In this document: positions 27,729 through 36,355 of the stretch, piece after piece
Numbering within the stretch: position 1 is the first letter of the stretch
How the letters are laid out: the number at the start of each line of letters is the position of its first letter
NCBI GenBank assembly: GCA_014380365.1
Contig: JACMJZ010000029.1
Span: forward strand, 62,001 to 126,000
Length of the DNA: 64,000 nt
Source of the DNA: Pyrinomonadaceae bacterium
Lineage (GTDB): Bacteria > Acidobacteriota > Blastocatellia > Pyrinomonadales > Pyrinomonadaceae
Direction: 5' to 3'
Notes under the pieces: model-generated
What the model was told of the DNA's origin: nothing
The model's database searches: none
What the model saw: only the letters and a program-made list of their open reading frames with translations
Made by a program: the position numbers and the translations under genes

Positions 27729-28061
27729 CTATGAATGCTCGTCGCCGTGCGTGCTGTCTCCGTTCCTTCCCTCCTTGATAATTTCTATTAAAGAGTTCAG
27801 CCTTCGGTCAGTATTAGCCTGCGACTCCACAAGTAGGGCAAACCGCTTCTCGTTTCGGGCAAATCGCTCTTCGTTCCTTATGAATCGCTCCTCATACTGG
27901 GCAAACTTCCCCTCATTCGCAATTTGGAGATCAAACGCATGGTTGATCATTCTATCGTGTTCCCTCAGTTCATCACGAAACTGCTTCCGAGCACGGTAGC
28001 CCGCTCTGACTAAGAGCATTGCTACTCTTTCTAGTCTGACGAGTCCTGCTTCTGGCGTCAT
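27729..28061 (-). CDS. small hypothetical coiled-coil protein
   Basis: 110 residues. The middle holds a clear seven-residue rhythm (EERFIRNEERFARNEKRFA), as in short coiled-coil proteins sometimes found beside toxin or sensor genes. No catalytic motif or membrane segment. It is directly upstream of the 98-residue gene (9 nt), in the same direction. Function unknown. Confidence 0.6.
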   Translation of the reverse strand: MTPEAGLVRLERVAMLLVRAGYRARKQFRDELREHDRMINHAFDLQIANEGKFAQYEERFIRNEERFARNEKRFALLVESQANTDRRLNSLIEIIKEGRNGDSTHGDEHS

Positions 28062-28236
28062 TTCTCCCGAACCTCAGGATAGTGTCTGAACTTATGGTCT
28101 TCGAAGCCCTTCTACTGCTCCTGAGTTCCAGTTCTAAGACAATGTTGCGCTTGTGGTCAAGGGTGGGCAGAAGTTTTGAGATTAACTGCTAATGCAAGAA
28201 TTGCAGTAAGCCTTCTTTCGGGACGGGACGCGATAC

Positions 28237-28452
28237 CTAGCGCAGCAGCGCGCGGATGCCGACGAGGAGCAAGTAGGCGATAGCGATCACGACGGCCAGC
28301 TTAATAACCAGCACGGCGATGCCGAAGAGAATCTTGATGATGCCCAGAGTGATGCCGGCGGCGGTCAGTACGATGGGAATGCCAACTGCGAAAACAAAAA
28401 TGCCTAAGAGTATGATTCCGACTATTCTTAAAATGTCTGTTGCGTCTTTCAT
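28237..28452 (-). CDS. small two-segment membrane protein
   Basis: 71 residues, nearly all hydrophobic: one segment at about 8-40 with Gly and Pro, and a second at about 42-65, ending in Arg. GGGAGC lies upstream of the ATG at 28452, which supports translation. It stands alone between spacers and faces away from rarA. No family recognised. Confidence 0.6.
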   Translation of the reverse strand: MKDATDILRIVGIILLGIFVFAVGIPIVLTAAGITLGIIKILFGIAVLVIKLAVVIAIAYLLLVGIRALLR

Positions 28453-28654
28453 TGCTTTAGCTCCCTAAGTCTTCCCGCCACCTGCTCAAAGGTCCCGTGT
28501 GTTTAGGCGGGTTATTTGCGCTCGGCTCAATATACGAACATCCCGCGAGCGGCGTTCCCTCTAAAATCCCGCACCTTCTTGCCACCAGACCGACCTCGGC
28601 AGCAGTCGCGCGAACGACCACTTTTCGGTGATAATCGCGTACCCTTTTTTTGCA

Positions 28655-29941
28655 ATGGCGTATTCAACCACAGGAAATCTTTTTAGCAAATCGCCCGAGC
28701 CGCACAAGGCCGATGCCTCGTCGCCGCTGGCCGAACGAATGCGACCGCGTTCGTTGGCAGAGTTTGTGGGCCAGAGCCACCTCGTCGGCGAAGGCCGCAT
28801 CCTGCGCCGGCTAATCGACGGCGCAGGCAACCTTCCGTCGCTAATTCTTTGGGGAGCGCCCGGCACCGGCAAGACTACGTTGGCTGGCCTGCTCGCCGAA
28901 AGAGCCGAGGCACGCTTCGTCGCACTGTCTGCGGTGTTCTCCGGAGTGAAAGATCTCCGCGCGGCGATTACCGAAGCACGACACGAGCGTCAGTTTGGCA
29001 AGCGCACGATCCTATTCATCGATGAAATTCACCGCTTCAATAAAGGACAGCAGGATGCTCTCCTACACGCGGTGGAAGACGGAACGGTAACGTTGATTGG
29101 GGCGACGACTGAGAATCCGTCTTTCGAAGTCACCGGCGCTTTGCTGTCGCGCTGCCGCGTTCTGGTTTTGAATCCACTCACGCCAGACGAAGTGAAAACT
29201 ATTCTGGAACATGCCCTCGCCGACAGTGAGAGAGGCCTGGCGCCGCTGCAACCGGAAATCTCAGATAGCGTCCTGGAGCGTGTCGCGTCCTCAGCAGCCG
29301 GCGATGCGCGGGTCGCGCTGGCCGCTCTCGAAGCCGCAGCGGAATCCACCGTCCCCTGCGAAACGGGCGCGCGGCTCATCACTGATGAAACGATGATCGA
29401 AGCGCTTGGCCGCGCGCGCTATGCTTACGACAAAGGCGGCGAGGAGCATTACAACCTAGCTTCGGCGTTAATCAAATCGCTGCGTAACTCAGACGTGGAC
29501 GCCGCGCTCTACTGGCTGGCACGCCTGATCGAGGGCGGCGCCGATCCGATATTCATCGCGCGGCGACTCTGCATTCTCGCTTCTGAAGATATTGGGCTCG
29601 CGGATCCGCAGGCGATGGTGCAGGCGGCCGCCGCCGCGGACATCGTGCAGTTGATCGGATTGCCGGAAGGACTGTTCCCTCTTTCACAGGCGACGATTTA
29701 CCTGGCGCGTGCTCCGAAGTCCAACGCGGTCAAGAGCGCGTATCATGCGGCACAGGCTGACGCATCAGAGACCGCGCGCGAGCCGGTCCCGCTCCACTTG
29801 CGCAACGCCGTCACGCCATTAATGAAGCATGCGGGTTACGGCGAAGGCTATCGCTACGTGCACAACGACCCGAAAGCGAAGGATGAGATGGAGTGCCTGC
29901 CGGAGTCGCTGCGCGGACGGAAATACTTTGACGAGGAGTAG
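28655..29941 (+). CDS. rarA: replication-associated recombination protein A (AAA+ ATPase)
   Basis: A 428-residue RarA/MgsA/WRNIP1-family clamp-loader-like ATPase that acts at stalled forks. Seen: the typical N-terminal PLAERMRPRSLAEFVGQ, Walker A GAPGTGKTT (67-75), Walker B ILFIDEIHRF, sensor 1 TLIGATTENPSFE, and the C-terminal tetramer domain (HYNLASALIKSLR to APKSNAVKSAY). The ATG at 28655 suits the family better than the GTG at 28628; neither has a strong ribosome binding site. Its TAG stop lies inside the left arm of a dispersed repeat. Confidence 0.95.
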   Translation: MAYSTTGNLFSKSPEPHKADASSPLAERMRPRSLAEFVGQSHLVGEGRILRRLIDGAGNLPSLILWGAPGTGKTTLAGLLAERAEARFVALSAVFSGVKDLRAAITEARHERQFGKRTILFIDEIHRFNKGQQDALLHAVEDGTVTLIGATTENPSFEVTGALLSRCRVLVLNPLTPDEVKTILEHALADSERGLAPLQPEISDSVLERVASSAAGDARVALAALEAAAESTVPCETGARLITDETMIEALGRARYAYDKGGEEHYNLASALIKSLRNSDVDAALYWLARLIEGGADPIFIARRLCILASEDIGLADPQAMVQAAAAADIVQLIGLPEGLFPLSQATIYLARAPKSNAVKSAYHAAQADASETAREPVPLHLRNAVTPLMKHAGYGEGYRYVHNDPKAKDEMECLPESLRGRKYFDEE

Positions 29942-30004
29942 GACAGACCTTCCTGTCTGTCTCTTCTTAGAAACTTATTGGACAGGCAGGAATGCCTGTC
30001 CTAC
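29938..30004. repeat. inverted repeat of GGACAGGCAGGAATGCC type
   Basis: Arms about 29938-29961 and 29980-30004; each arm is itself nearly palindromic. The left arm includes the rarA stop codon. A close relative is at 37035-37123. Confidence 0.85.
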
Positions 30005-30013
30005 TGATCGATT

Positions 30014-30832
30014 ATGGTTAAAACGAACAAGGAGTTGGCATTTTTACACGAGCTTTTCGTCGCTACCGATTGGGGCGAAAGATTTGCCGAATTGGTCGAC
30101 GAGCATGTCCAGCTGCCCAGGGAAGGACGTGGGCTATACCTTGGTTCCGGCACAGGCGGCCATGCAATCGCACTCCAGGAACGCGCCGGCGACGATTTGA
30201 AGTTTCTTTGCATCGATGAAAACGAGGAGTACCTCGAACTCGCGCGCGCCAAGGCCGTAGCGGTGAAGGACGGCACAGAGTTTCGCACCGGCAGAGTTGA
30301 CGCCCTCGATCTTCCCGACAATCAGTTCGACCTCGTGTTGGGTGATGCGTCCCTGATACACGTCAAACGCGCGTCAAAGATGCTCCGCGAAATGGTGAGG
30401 GTTGCGGCACCCGGTGCGCTGGTCGCACTCAGCCTGCCCACCTTTTCCAGTTTTGGCGAATTCTTTTCAATCTACTGGGAAGCGTTGCACAACTGCGACC
30501 TGCTGGATCATGAGTCGGAAGTTGAGCAGCTGATCTCGACGCTGCCTTCAACCGCTATTGTGGAAGGGATGGCCGAGCATGCGGGGCTCGAAGAGATATC
30601 GAGCTGGACGCGCATCGAAGAATTCGACTACGAGTCAGAAAAGAGGTTTCTTAACGACCCTTTGATTTCCGATTTCCTCATGCCGATTTGGTTGGAATCG
30701 TTGTCAGCGAAGGCCAGGAAGCAGGTCGTTTCAGAAATTGCACGCTTGATAAACGAAGAGCGCCATGAGGCTGAGTTTGCGCTTTCGCTCAAGGCGACCT
30801 TGATGGTTGGTAAGAAGGCGCTGAACCACTGA
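30014..30832 (+). CDS. class I SAM-dependent methyltransferase
   Basis: 272 residues with the Rossmann-like methyltransferase fold: motif I LYLGSGTGGHAIAL (about 41-54), an acidic residue for the ribose in CIDENEEYLELA, and the post-motif LPDNQFDLVLGDASLIHV. An unusual C-terminal helical domain of about 100 residues follows. Substrate cannot be told. It starts 10 nt after the rarA-side repeat, so it may be read through from rarA. Confidence 0.8.
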   Translation: MVKTNKELAFLHELFVATDWGERFAELVDEHVQLPREGRGLYLGSGTGGHAIALQERAGDDLKFLCIDENEEYLELARAKAVAVKDGTEFRTGRVDALDLPDNQFDLVLGDASLIHVKRASKMLREMVRVAAPGALVALSLPTFSSFGEFFSIYWEALHNCDLLDHESEVEQLISTLPSTAIVEGMAEHAGLEEISSWTRIEEFDYESEKRFLNDPLISDFLMPIWLESLSAKARKQVVSEIARLINEERHEAEFALSLKATLMVGKKALNH

Positions 30833-30864
30833 CGACTAAACCGCAAGTTGAGTAAGACGCCAGA

Positions 30865-31065
30865 TCACGCGTTCTTCTCTTTGACTTCCTTTTGAGCTTC
30901 GCGCTCCGCTTCGTCTAGCCCTTCCTTAAATGCACGCTTGCTCTGCCCCAGCGATTTTGCTAGCTGGGGCAGCCGGGTAGCGCCAAAGAGCAGGAAAATA
31001 ACTACAGCAATGACAATCAGCTCAGGAGTTCCCAACCCCGCGATTCCGAAAACGATCTCGTTCAT
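30865..31065 (-). CDS. tatA: Sec-independent protein translocase TatA
   Basis: 66 residues: a short polar N-terminus, one membrane helix (LIVIAVVIFLLFG), the FG-x-RLPQLAKSLGQSKRAFKEG hinge and amphipathic helix, and a charged tail. This is the pore-forming subunit of the twin-arginine system that exports folded proteins. No tatB or tatC is adjacent. AAGAGGAAG lies just upstream of the ATG at 31065. Confidence 0.95.
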   Translation of the reverse strand: MNEIVFGIAGLGTPELIVIAVVIFLLFGATRLPQLAKSLGQSKRAFKEGLDEAEREAQKEVKEKNA

Positions 31066-31120
31066 AACTTCCTCTTTCTAATTGCATGGCCAACCAAGCC
31101 GAATCCCAAGCGTTTCGGTT

Positions 31121-31648
31121 TTAGTTGCCGTTGTTTGATTCGTAGAAGAGATATTTCCTCCACGTCTCGTCCGCGCGTCCCAGGTAACGCATGATCTGGC
31201 GATTCACATGCAACGAAAAGCCGCGTGGCCGTCGCAGCAAGTGCATGCCTGATTCGTCGGGAGTTCGGTTCCCCTTGCGATGGTTACATCGCTTGCAGCA
31301 CGCAACCAGATTGTCCCAGGAGGATTCTCCACCACGCGAGCGCGGCTGCACGTGATCCAAAGTCAGTTCTGATGGCGGGTGCTGTCGCCCGCAATACTGG
31401 CAAGTCGAATGATCCCGCAGCAGAATATTCTTGCGCGACAGCGAACGCCGCTCAAACGGAATATGAATGTATTCCGTCAACCTGATCACCGACGGCGCAT
31501 GAATTGTTAACTTCGCAGAGTGCAGCATGTGGCCGTTGTGCTCCTCCACGCGCGCTACGCCTTTAAAGATCATTACCACTGCGCGCCTTTCGTTGCACAC
31601 ATTGATCGGCTCAAACGATGCATTCAGCACTAGGACTCGGCCCGTCAT
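31121..31648 (-). CDS. HNH endonuclease
   Basis: 175 residues. The C-terminal half has the HNH/zinc-finger fold: CQYCGRQ, then the [13 protein letters not shown] segment with the first His, [17 protein letters not shown] with the Asn and second His, and a C-x2-C pair. The first 70 residues ([21 protein letters not shown]) are typical of a widespread stand-alone HNH family found in many non-mobile contexts. Function in vivo unknown; no intein or intron is seen around it. Confidence 0.88.
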   Translation of the reverse strand: MTGRVLVLNASFEPINVCNERRAVVMIFKGVARVEEHNGHMLHSAKLTIHAPSVIRLTEYIHIPFERRSLSRKNILLRDHSTCQYCGRQHPPSELTLDHVQPRSRGGESSWDNLVACCKRCNHRKGNRTPDESGMHLLRRPRGFSLHVNRQIMRYLGRADETWRKYLFYESNNGN

Positions 31649-31775
31649 ACAAGGCCGATATTACGCGAGCGGTTCGGGTAGTGACAAGCTCCCGCGAGGA
31701 ATAGGCCGCAAATAAGGGATTCCTGCGTGGGTGACACCATTGTGTGAGCACGGACCCATTCAAGTGGAGCCACAA

Positions 31776-31861
31776 AATCAGAACCGGGAGCAGTAGCGAC
31801 CGGGTTGGGGCGACTATTATCACCCTGTCCTACCCGTTCGCTACTACTCCCGGTTCTGATT
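31776..31861. repeat. 30-nt-arm inverted repeat at the end of the peptidase gene
   Basis: Arms 31776-31805 and 31832-31861 match 28 of 30 as reverse complements. The right arm ends at the base next to the peptidase's TAG. It could act as a strong transcript-end hairpin. The rest of 31649-31775 holds nothing I can name. Confidence 0.9.
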
Positions 31862-32857
31862 CTATCTGGCGTCAGTCGAAAGTGACGCTCCAGTCGCGCC
31901 CTGCTGTTGACGGCTAGTGGCAAAGTAGTCGGTGGCATCGACCAACGCGTCAATGATTCCAGGCTCGGTGATTGAGTGTCCCGCATCCTGAATAATTCGC
32001 AGCTCGGCTTCCGGCCACGCTCGATGAAGGTCCCAGGCGCTCGTCATCGGACAGACGACATCGTAACGCCCCTGCACGATACGGCCGGGGATGTGTCTAA
32101 TCTTGGAGACATTCTCAATTAGATAATTGTCCGTCGGGAAGAATGAGTTGTTCATGAAGTAGTGGCACTCGATCCGCGCGAAGGCGAGCGCGAACTGCGG
32201 ATCAGCAAATCTCTCAATTGAGGCGGAATCAAAAAAGAGCTTGGAAGTGCTGCCCTCCCAAATACTCCAGGCGCGTGCTGCCTCAACGCGAGTGGCAGCA
32301 TCGTCGCTGGTCAACCGCCGGTGATAGGCGCTCACCATGTCGTCGCGTTCCGCTTCCGGAATCACTTTCAAATACTCTTCCCACACATCGGCGAAAATCT
32401 CGCTCGCGCCTTCCTGATAGAACCACTTGATCTCTTTCGGGCGGCAAAGAAAGATCCCGCGCAGCACCAGTTCAGTGACTCGCGCGGGATGCGTCTCCGC
32501 GTAGGCCAGCGCGAGGGTGCTGCCCCATGAACCACCAAAGACTTGCCAGCGATCGATGCCGAGATGCTCCCGCAGATGTTCGATGTCGGCCACAAGGTCC
32601 CAGGTAGTGTTCTCTTCAATGCTCGCGTGTGGAGTGCTCTTCCCTGCGCCGCGTTGATCAAAAAGTACGACTCGATAAACCTCAGGATCGAAGTAACGAC
32701 GATAGTCGGGTGATATGCCGCCTCCCGGCCCACCATGCAAAAACACGGCGGGCTTACCATTCGCCTTGCCACACTGCTCGTAGTAAAGCTCGTGAACCGG
32801 CGAGACCTTCAGCCGTCCGATATCGTACGGCTCAATCTGGGGATAAAGAGTTTTCAT
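31862..32857 (-). CDS. pip: proline iminopeptidase
   Basis: A 331-residue S33 alpha/beta hydrolase that removes N-terminal proline from peptides in the cytoplasm. Seen: oxyanion HGGPGGG, RRYFDPEVYRVVLFDQRGAGKSTPH, the nucleophile motif GGSWGSTLAL, the acid in GRYDVVCPM and the His in AGHSITE. Length is as usual. A short C-terminal tail after TDYFA is variable. Transcribed alone, with a large hairpin right after its stop. Confidence 0.95.
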   Translation of the reverse strand: MKTLYPQIEPYDIGRLKVSPVHELYYEQCGKANGKPAVFLHGGPGGGISPDYRRYFDPEVYRVVLFDQRGAGKSTPHASIEENTTWDLVADIEHLREHLGIDRWQVFGGSWGSTLALAYAETHPARVTELVLRGIFLCRPKEIKWFYQEGASEIFADVWEEYLKVIPEAERDDMVSAYHRRLTSDDAATRVEAARAWSIWEGSTSKLFFDSASIERFADPQFALAFARIECHYFMNNSFFPTDNYLIENVSKIRHIPGRIVQGRYDVVCPMTSAWDLHRAWPEAELRIIQDAGHSITEPGIIDALVDATDYFATSRQQQGATGASLSTDAR

Positions 32858-33005
32858 GAGTGCATCATACGAAGTCTCGACCCTTCTTTGCTAGCACGTG
32901 AAATAACCTGAGACGCCCCCATCGAACACGCAACGCCGTCCGGGGCAGTAGCCCTCCCTTACGGTCGGGCGTCATAATCGCGCAAATTAGACACCGGGCT
33001 TGATA

Positions 33006-33758
33006 TCAGTAGCGCACCGGCCGGGCGATAGTAAGAACAAAGACTTCCGCAGCACCTGCCGCCAGCAAAACCTTCGCACAAGAAGAGACGGTGGCGCCGG
33101 TGGTGAAGACGTCATCAACCAACAGCACGCGTTCATCCGCGACCAGCGCCGGGTAGGAGACTAGAAAAGCTTCAGCGACAGTCGCACGACGATCCTTTGC
33201 GTCCATACCAGCGCGATGGCGATCCGTGTGATGCGATCGAATCAGGCTGACCTCATCGCAGGGCAGTCCGCTTGCGCGGGAAAGTGCGCGGCCAATTACC
33301 GCAGCCTGATTAAACCCTCTGGCTTGCTCCCGCTCCGGATGCAGCGGCACCGGAACAATGCGCGTCGCCCGATGGAGAGGTGACCGCGTTTGGGTTTCAG
33401 AAAGGAGTTCTACCAATCGGCCGCAAACGTGAGGACTGTGTTTCAGCGCCAGAATTGATGCGCGCAGTGCTCCTTCATAAACTCCGCAGGCCCGGGCCGC
33501 TGCGAAGGCGTCTGCATCGCAAAGCCGGCATCGCACCTCCTCTCTTTTCTCGTCGGGCACATTCCCGAGAGAGGGTAATCCGCACTTCCAACAAATCGTT
33601 TCCGTTCCGGTAAATATATGGGTCTGTTGCCAGCAGTCAGCGCAAGTCACGCCTAATGCTCGCGACTCGACACTGCCGTTGCACACCGCGCACGCCTCTG
33701 GATAGACAAGCGCGAGCAGCGAGTCGTAAGCGATGGTGGCGACGCCCGTCAGGTGCAT
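33006..33758 (-). CDS. ComF family phosphoribosyltransferase-like protein
   Basis: 250 residues. N-terminal zinc ribbons carry Cys pairs (CAVC, CADC, CWKC, CRLC); the C-terminus is a phosphoribosyltransferase domain with the PRPP loop VLLVDDVFTTGAT and the family block PVPLHPEREQARGFNQA. ComF proteins support DNA uptake or late recombination steps in competent bacteria, but no other competence gene is in the window, so the role here is not proven. The ATG at 33758 gives the usual length. Confidence 0.9.
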   Translation of the reverse strand: MHLTGVATIAYDSLLALVYPEACAVCNGSVESRALGVTCADCWQQTHIFTGTETICWKCGLPSLGNVPDEKREEVRCRLCDADAFAAARACGVYEGALRASILALKHSPHVCGRLVELLSETQTRSPLHRATRIVPVPLHPEREQARGFNQAAVIGRALSRASGLPCDEVSLIRSHHTDRHRAGMDAKDRRATVAEAFLVSYPALVADERVLLVDDVFTTGATVSSCAKVLLAAGAAEVFVLTIARPVRY

Positions 33759-33778
33759 GGTTTATTAGGTAAGCTCTG

Positions 33779-33875
33779 CCACAGATTTGCACAGATGAAC
33801 ACTGATAGGAATTCAAATCATTGACGCTCAAGTAGTCGTCTTTCCGATCCGTGTGAATCCGTGTTTATCTGTGAC
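33779..33875. repeat. second CACGGAT/CACAGAT-type inverted repeat
   Basis: Arms 33779-33811 (CACAGATTTGCACAGATGAA-like) and about 33848-33875 (ATCCGTGTTTATCTGTG-like) are complementary with mismatches. Same family as 6599-6712. Confidence 0.75.
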
Positions 33876-33900
33876 TGCTTCTGATGAATTCAAAACCAAC

Positions 33901-33928
33901 GGCCTCCTGAGCTGTAACCCAGGAGGCC
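33901..33928 (-). terminator. hairpin terminator after the DksA-like gene
   Basis: A perfect 9-bp stem (GGCCTCCTG / CAGGAGGCC) with a 10-nt loop, 29 nt past the stop. On the minus strand a weak T-rich stretch (GTTGGTTTTG) follows. It would end the long ribosomal/obg block before the comF-like gene. Confidence 0.6.
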
Positions 33929-33957
33929 GCATTATGTCATCACTTCTGGAGGGACTT

Positions 33958-34326
33958 CTACTCGTCGTCGTCAACCAATAAACCTCGTTCCTGCATTTCC
34001 TGACAACTCACACAGTGACGCGCCCAGGGCACAGCTTCCAGTCGCTTTTCCGGCACGGCCTGTCCGCAACGGATGCACTTGCCGTAACCACTGTCGTCCA
34101 TGCGCACGAGGGCCTCGTCGATCAGGTTGAGCATTTGCCGGTCGTTGTCCGACATCGAGACCAACAGTTCTTTGGTATAGGCGTTTGCCGCCATGTCTGC
34201 CGGGTCTTGCGTGGCCTCAGCATCGCGTTCGCGACTATAGAGTTCAGCTTGCTGGACCTGGCCAACAAGGCTCTCCCGCCGGTCCATTAACTTGTCGCGA
34301 AAAACTCTTACTCGTCTCTTATCCAT
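33958..34326 (-). CDS. DksA/TraR-type zinc-finger protein
   Basis: 122 residues: a coiled-coil N-terminus and a C4 zinc finger (CIRCGQAVPEKRLEAVPWARHC to CVSC). DksA-like proteins bind RNA polymerase in its secondary channel with ppGpp. Compared with E. coli DksA (151 residues) it is shorter, and the coiled-coil tip lacks an obvious DxxDxA pair, so a related family with another role is possible. GGTGGAGG lies about 13 nt before the ATG. Confidence 0.8.
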   Translation of the reverse strand: MDKRRVRVFRDKLMDRRESLVGQVQQAELYSRERDAEATQDPADMAANAYTKELLVSMSDNDRQMLNLIDEALVRMDDSGYGKCIRCGQAVPEKRLEAVPWARHCVSCQEMQERGLLVDDDE

Positions 34327-34380
34327 TGTGCGTTAATTTCCTCCACCCTACTTGAAATAAGATCGTTGAGCGCTACTTCA

Positions 34381-34842
34381 TTACTTCTGATACGGCAGCC
34401 CGTGAATAATTGTGTAGGCCCGATACAATTGCTCCAGCAAAACTACCCGCGCCATCTCGTGCGTCAAGGTCAACCGCGAAAGACTCCAGCGCTTGCTCAC
34501 GCGCGCCGAGAGTGCGCTCGAAACTCCGTTGGGACCACCAACGATAAAAGTCACTTCCTTTGTGCCACCGTCCTGCCAACGCTGCATCTCTTCTGCTAAC
34601 TGCTCCGATGTCCATTCTGTGCCCTGCGGATCCAACAGAACATTGACAGCGCCTTCATGCAGCCCGTCTGAGATGCGCCTGGAATCCTTATCGATGTCTA
34701 CCTTTTTGTCACCACTACGGCTTTCACCAAGCACGGCAATTTCGCACTTTACGAAGCGTGACAGGCGTTTTAGATAGTCATCTGCCAGCGCCCGCAAATG
34801 CGCATCTCTGGTTTTCCCCGTCCAAATAACTCGCAAGCGCAT
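34381..34842 (-). CDS. rlmH: 23S rRNA pseudouridine-1915 N3-methyltransferase RlmH
   Basis: 153 residues, a small SPOUT methyltransferase that acts on helix 69 of 23S rRNA in the full ribosome. Seen: LLDPQGTEWTSEQLAEEM, the SAM-binding knot loop FIVGGPNGVSS, and the C-terminal LLEQLYRAYTIIHGLPYQK. The family end is usually PYHK/PYHR; here the His is Gln. It sits among ribosome-linked genes (rsfS, obg), consistent with its role. Confidence 0.93.
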   Translation of the reverse strand: MRLRVIWTGKTRDAHLRALADDYLKRLSRFVKCEIAVLGESRSGDKKVDIDKDSRRISDGLHEGAVNVLLDPQGTEWTSEQLAEEMQRWQDGGTKEVTFIVGGPNGVSSALSARVSKRWSLSRLTLTHEMARVVLLEQLYRAYTIIHGLPYQK

Positions 34843-34854
34843 CGTACGAGAGAA

Positions 34855-34929
34855 GAGACGCGGAGAGTGGGCGACGCGGGGAAACGGAGATCTTATTCTC
34901 TCCCCGCGTCGCCGCGTCTCACTGTCTCC
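34855..34929. repeat. GAGACGCGG-type inverted repeat
   Basis: Arms about 34855-34890 and 34899-34929. The right arm extends into the last codons of the sigma-54-type regulator, so that gene's C-terminal tail ([12 protein letters not shown]) is coded by the repeat. Confidence 0.8.
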
Positions 34930-35879
34930 CCTTCAGTTTCATCCTCTCCCGATGATCCTTTCCTTCGTCGCGCCAGCTTCTCGTAGAGATTCTTGCGACT
35001 GATGCCGAGTATGCGCGCGGCTTCCGTCTTGTTCCCGTTGGAGGCTGCCAGTATTTCCTCGACATACTCCGCTTCAACTTCGGCGAGCGACGGTGGCTGC
35101 GCTCGTCGACTTTGCATGAGCACGGTTGCTCGAATTGGCTCCGGCAAGTCTCTCACTTCTATTCGCGGTCCAGCCGCGATGATCACGGCCCGCTCAATAG
35201 TGTTGGCGAGCTCGCGCACGTTTCCGGGAAACTCATACTTGCCGAGCAGCGACAGCGCCTCAGCCGACACAGCGTCTACCTGCCGTCCATGCTTTGCGGC
35301 GTAGGACGTGACAAAGGCATCGGCCAATTCGGCTAAATCTTCGGTGCGTTCGCGCAACGGCGGCACCTGAATGTGGACTACGTTCAACCGGTAATACAGG
35401 TCTTCGCGAAAATTTTGGCGCTTGACCGCATCGCTCAAGTCCACATTGGTCAGGGCAATCAAACGCGCGTCCACTTTGATTGTTCGCCTGCCGCCCAATC
35501 GCTCAAACTCCCGCGTCTCGATCACCCGCAGGAGTTTCGCCTGCGAATCGTTGGACAGATAGGCAATTTCGTCGAGGACCAAAGTTCCTCGATGGGCAGC
35601 TTCGAGTCGCCCCGGCTTCTCTTCGCTCGCGCCGGTGAAAGCCCCGCGCTCGTATCCGAAGAGCTCGGCTTCCAGCAAACCGCTTGGAAGCGTAGCGCAG
35701 TCGATCTTCACAAACGACTGGGTGGCGCGATTTGATTTCGAGTGAATGTGAAACGCCAGCACGTCTTTACCCGCGCCGGATTCTCCCGTCACCAAAACGT
35801 TCGCATCCGTCGCAGCAACCCGCTCGGCGAGACTGACCGCCTCACGCATCGCTTCAGAACGCGCCACCAGCTCAATCAC
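34893..35879 (-). CDS. sigma-54-dependent-type transcriptional regulator without sensor domain
   Basis: 328 residues. The AAA+ activator domain starts at once: Walker [12 protein letters not shown] (about 33-43), [10 protein letters not shown] (the GAFTGA loop that contacts sigma-54), Walker [11 protein letters not shown], and the [12 protein letters not shown] and GNVREL blocks. A Fis-type helix-turn-helix ([20 protein letters not shown]) follows. There is no receiver or GAF domain, so control must come from elsewhere. Its ATG overlaps rsfS's stop by 4 nt (ATGA), so it is coupled to ribosome-linked genes. No rpoN is in this window. Confidence 0.9.
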   Translation of the reverse strand: MIELVARSEAMREAVSLAERVAATDANVLVTGESGAGKDVLAFHIHSKSNRATQSFVKIDCATLPSGLLEAELFGYERGAFTGASEEKPGRLEAAHRGTLVLDEIAYLSNDSQAKLLRVIETREFERLGGRRTIKVDARLIALTNVDLSDAVKRQNFREDLYYRLNVVHIQVPPLRERTEDLAELADAFVTSYAAKHGRQVDAVSAEALSLLGKYEFPGNVRELANTIERAVIIAAGPRIEVRDLPEPIRATVLMQSRRAQPPSLAEVEAEYVEEILAASNGNKTEAARILGISRKNLYEKLARRRKGSSGEDETEGETVRRGDAGRE

Positions 35880-36355
35880 GATTCAGTTCTCGAAGAACCA
35901 TTTGCGCCGCCCGCAGGTCCAGCCGGCAACTCGACCCGCTTCGATTCCCGCCAGAGTCTCTCCAGGTCATAAAACTTCCGCGCCTTGTCGTCGAACACAT
36001 GAACTACGAAATCGCCGTAGTCGAGCAGGATCCATTCGGCGGTCTTGTAGCCTTCCACACGCGCGGCGGGCGTGCCGGCCTTCTTAAGCGTGTCGACCAC
36101 GCCGTCAGAAATTGCCTGGACCTGGCGTTCGTTTGTACCGCTGGCTATCACGAAGTAGTCAGTAAACGTGGCGATCTCGCGCAAGTCGAGCACCACGATA
36201 TCAATAGCCTTCTTTTCCCCGGCGGCGTGAATAGCCGTTAGGACTCTTTCGTCGATCTCCCCGCTTGCCGGTTCCTTCGGTAAAGGCTTGAGTTGAAGAC
36301 TTCCGCTGATCGCGGGCTGTAGCGATTGTTCCTTGATAGTTGAATTATTGTTCAT
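35876..36355 (-). CDS. rsfS: ribosome silencing factor RsfS
   Basis: 159 residues; the core matches RsfS/Iojap, which binds L14 and blocks joining of subunits when nutrients run low. Seen: [53 protein letters not shown] and FYDLERLW. Both ends are longer than in E. coli (105 residues). It overlaps nadD by 11 nt and the downstream regulator by 4 nt: a tight operon. Confidence 0.95.
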   Translation of the reverse strand: MNNNSTIKEQSLQPAISGSLQLKPLPKEPASGEIDERVLTAIHAAGEKKAIDIVVLDLREIATFTDYFVIASGTNERQVQAISDGVVDTLKKAGTPAARVEGYKTAEWILLDYGDFVVHVFDDKARKFYDLERLWRESKRVELPAGPAGGANGSSRTES

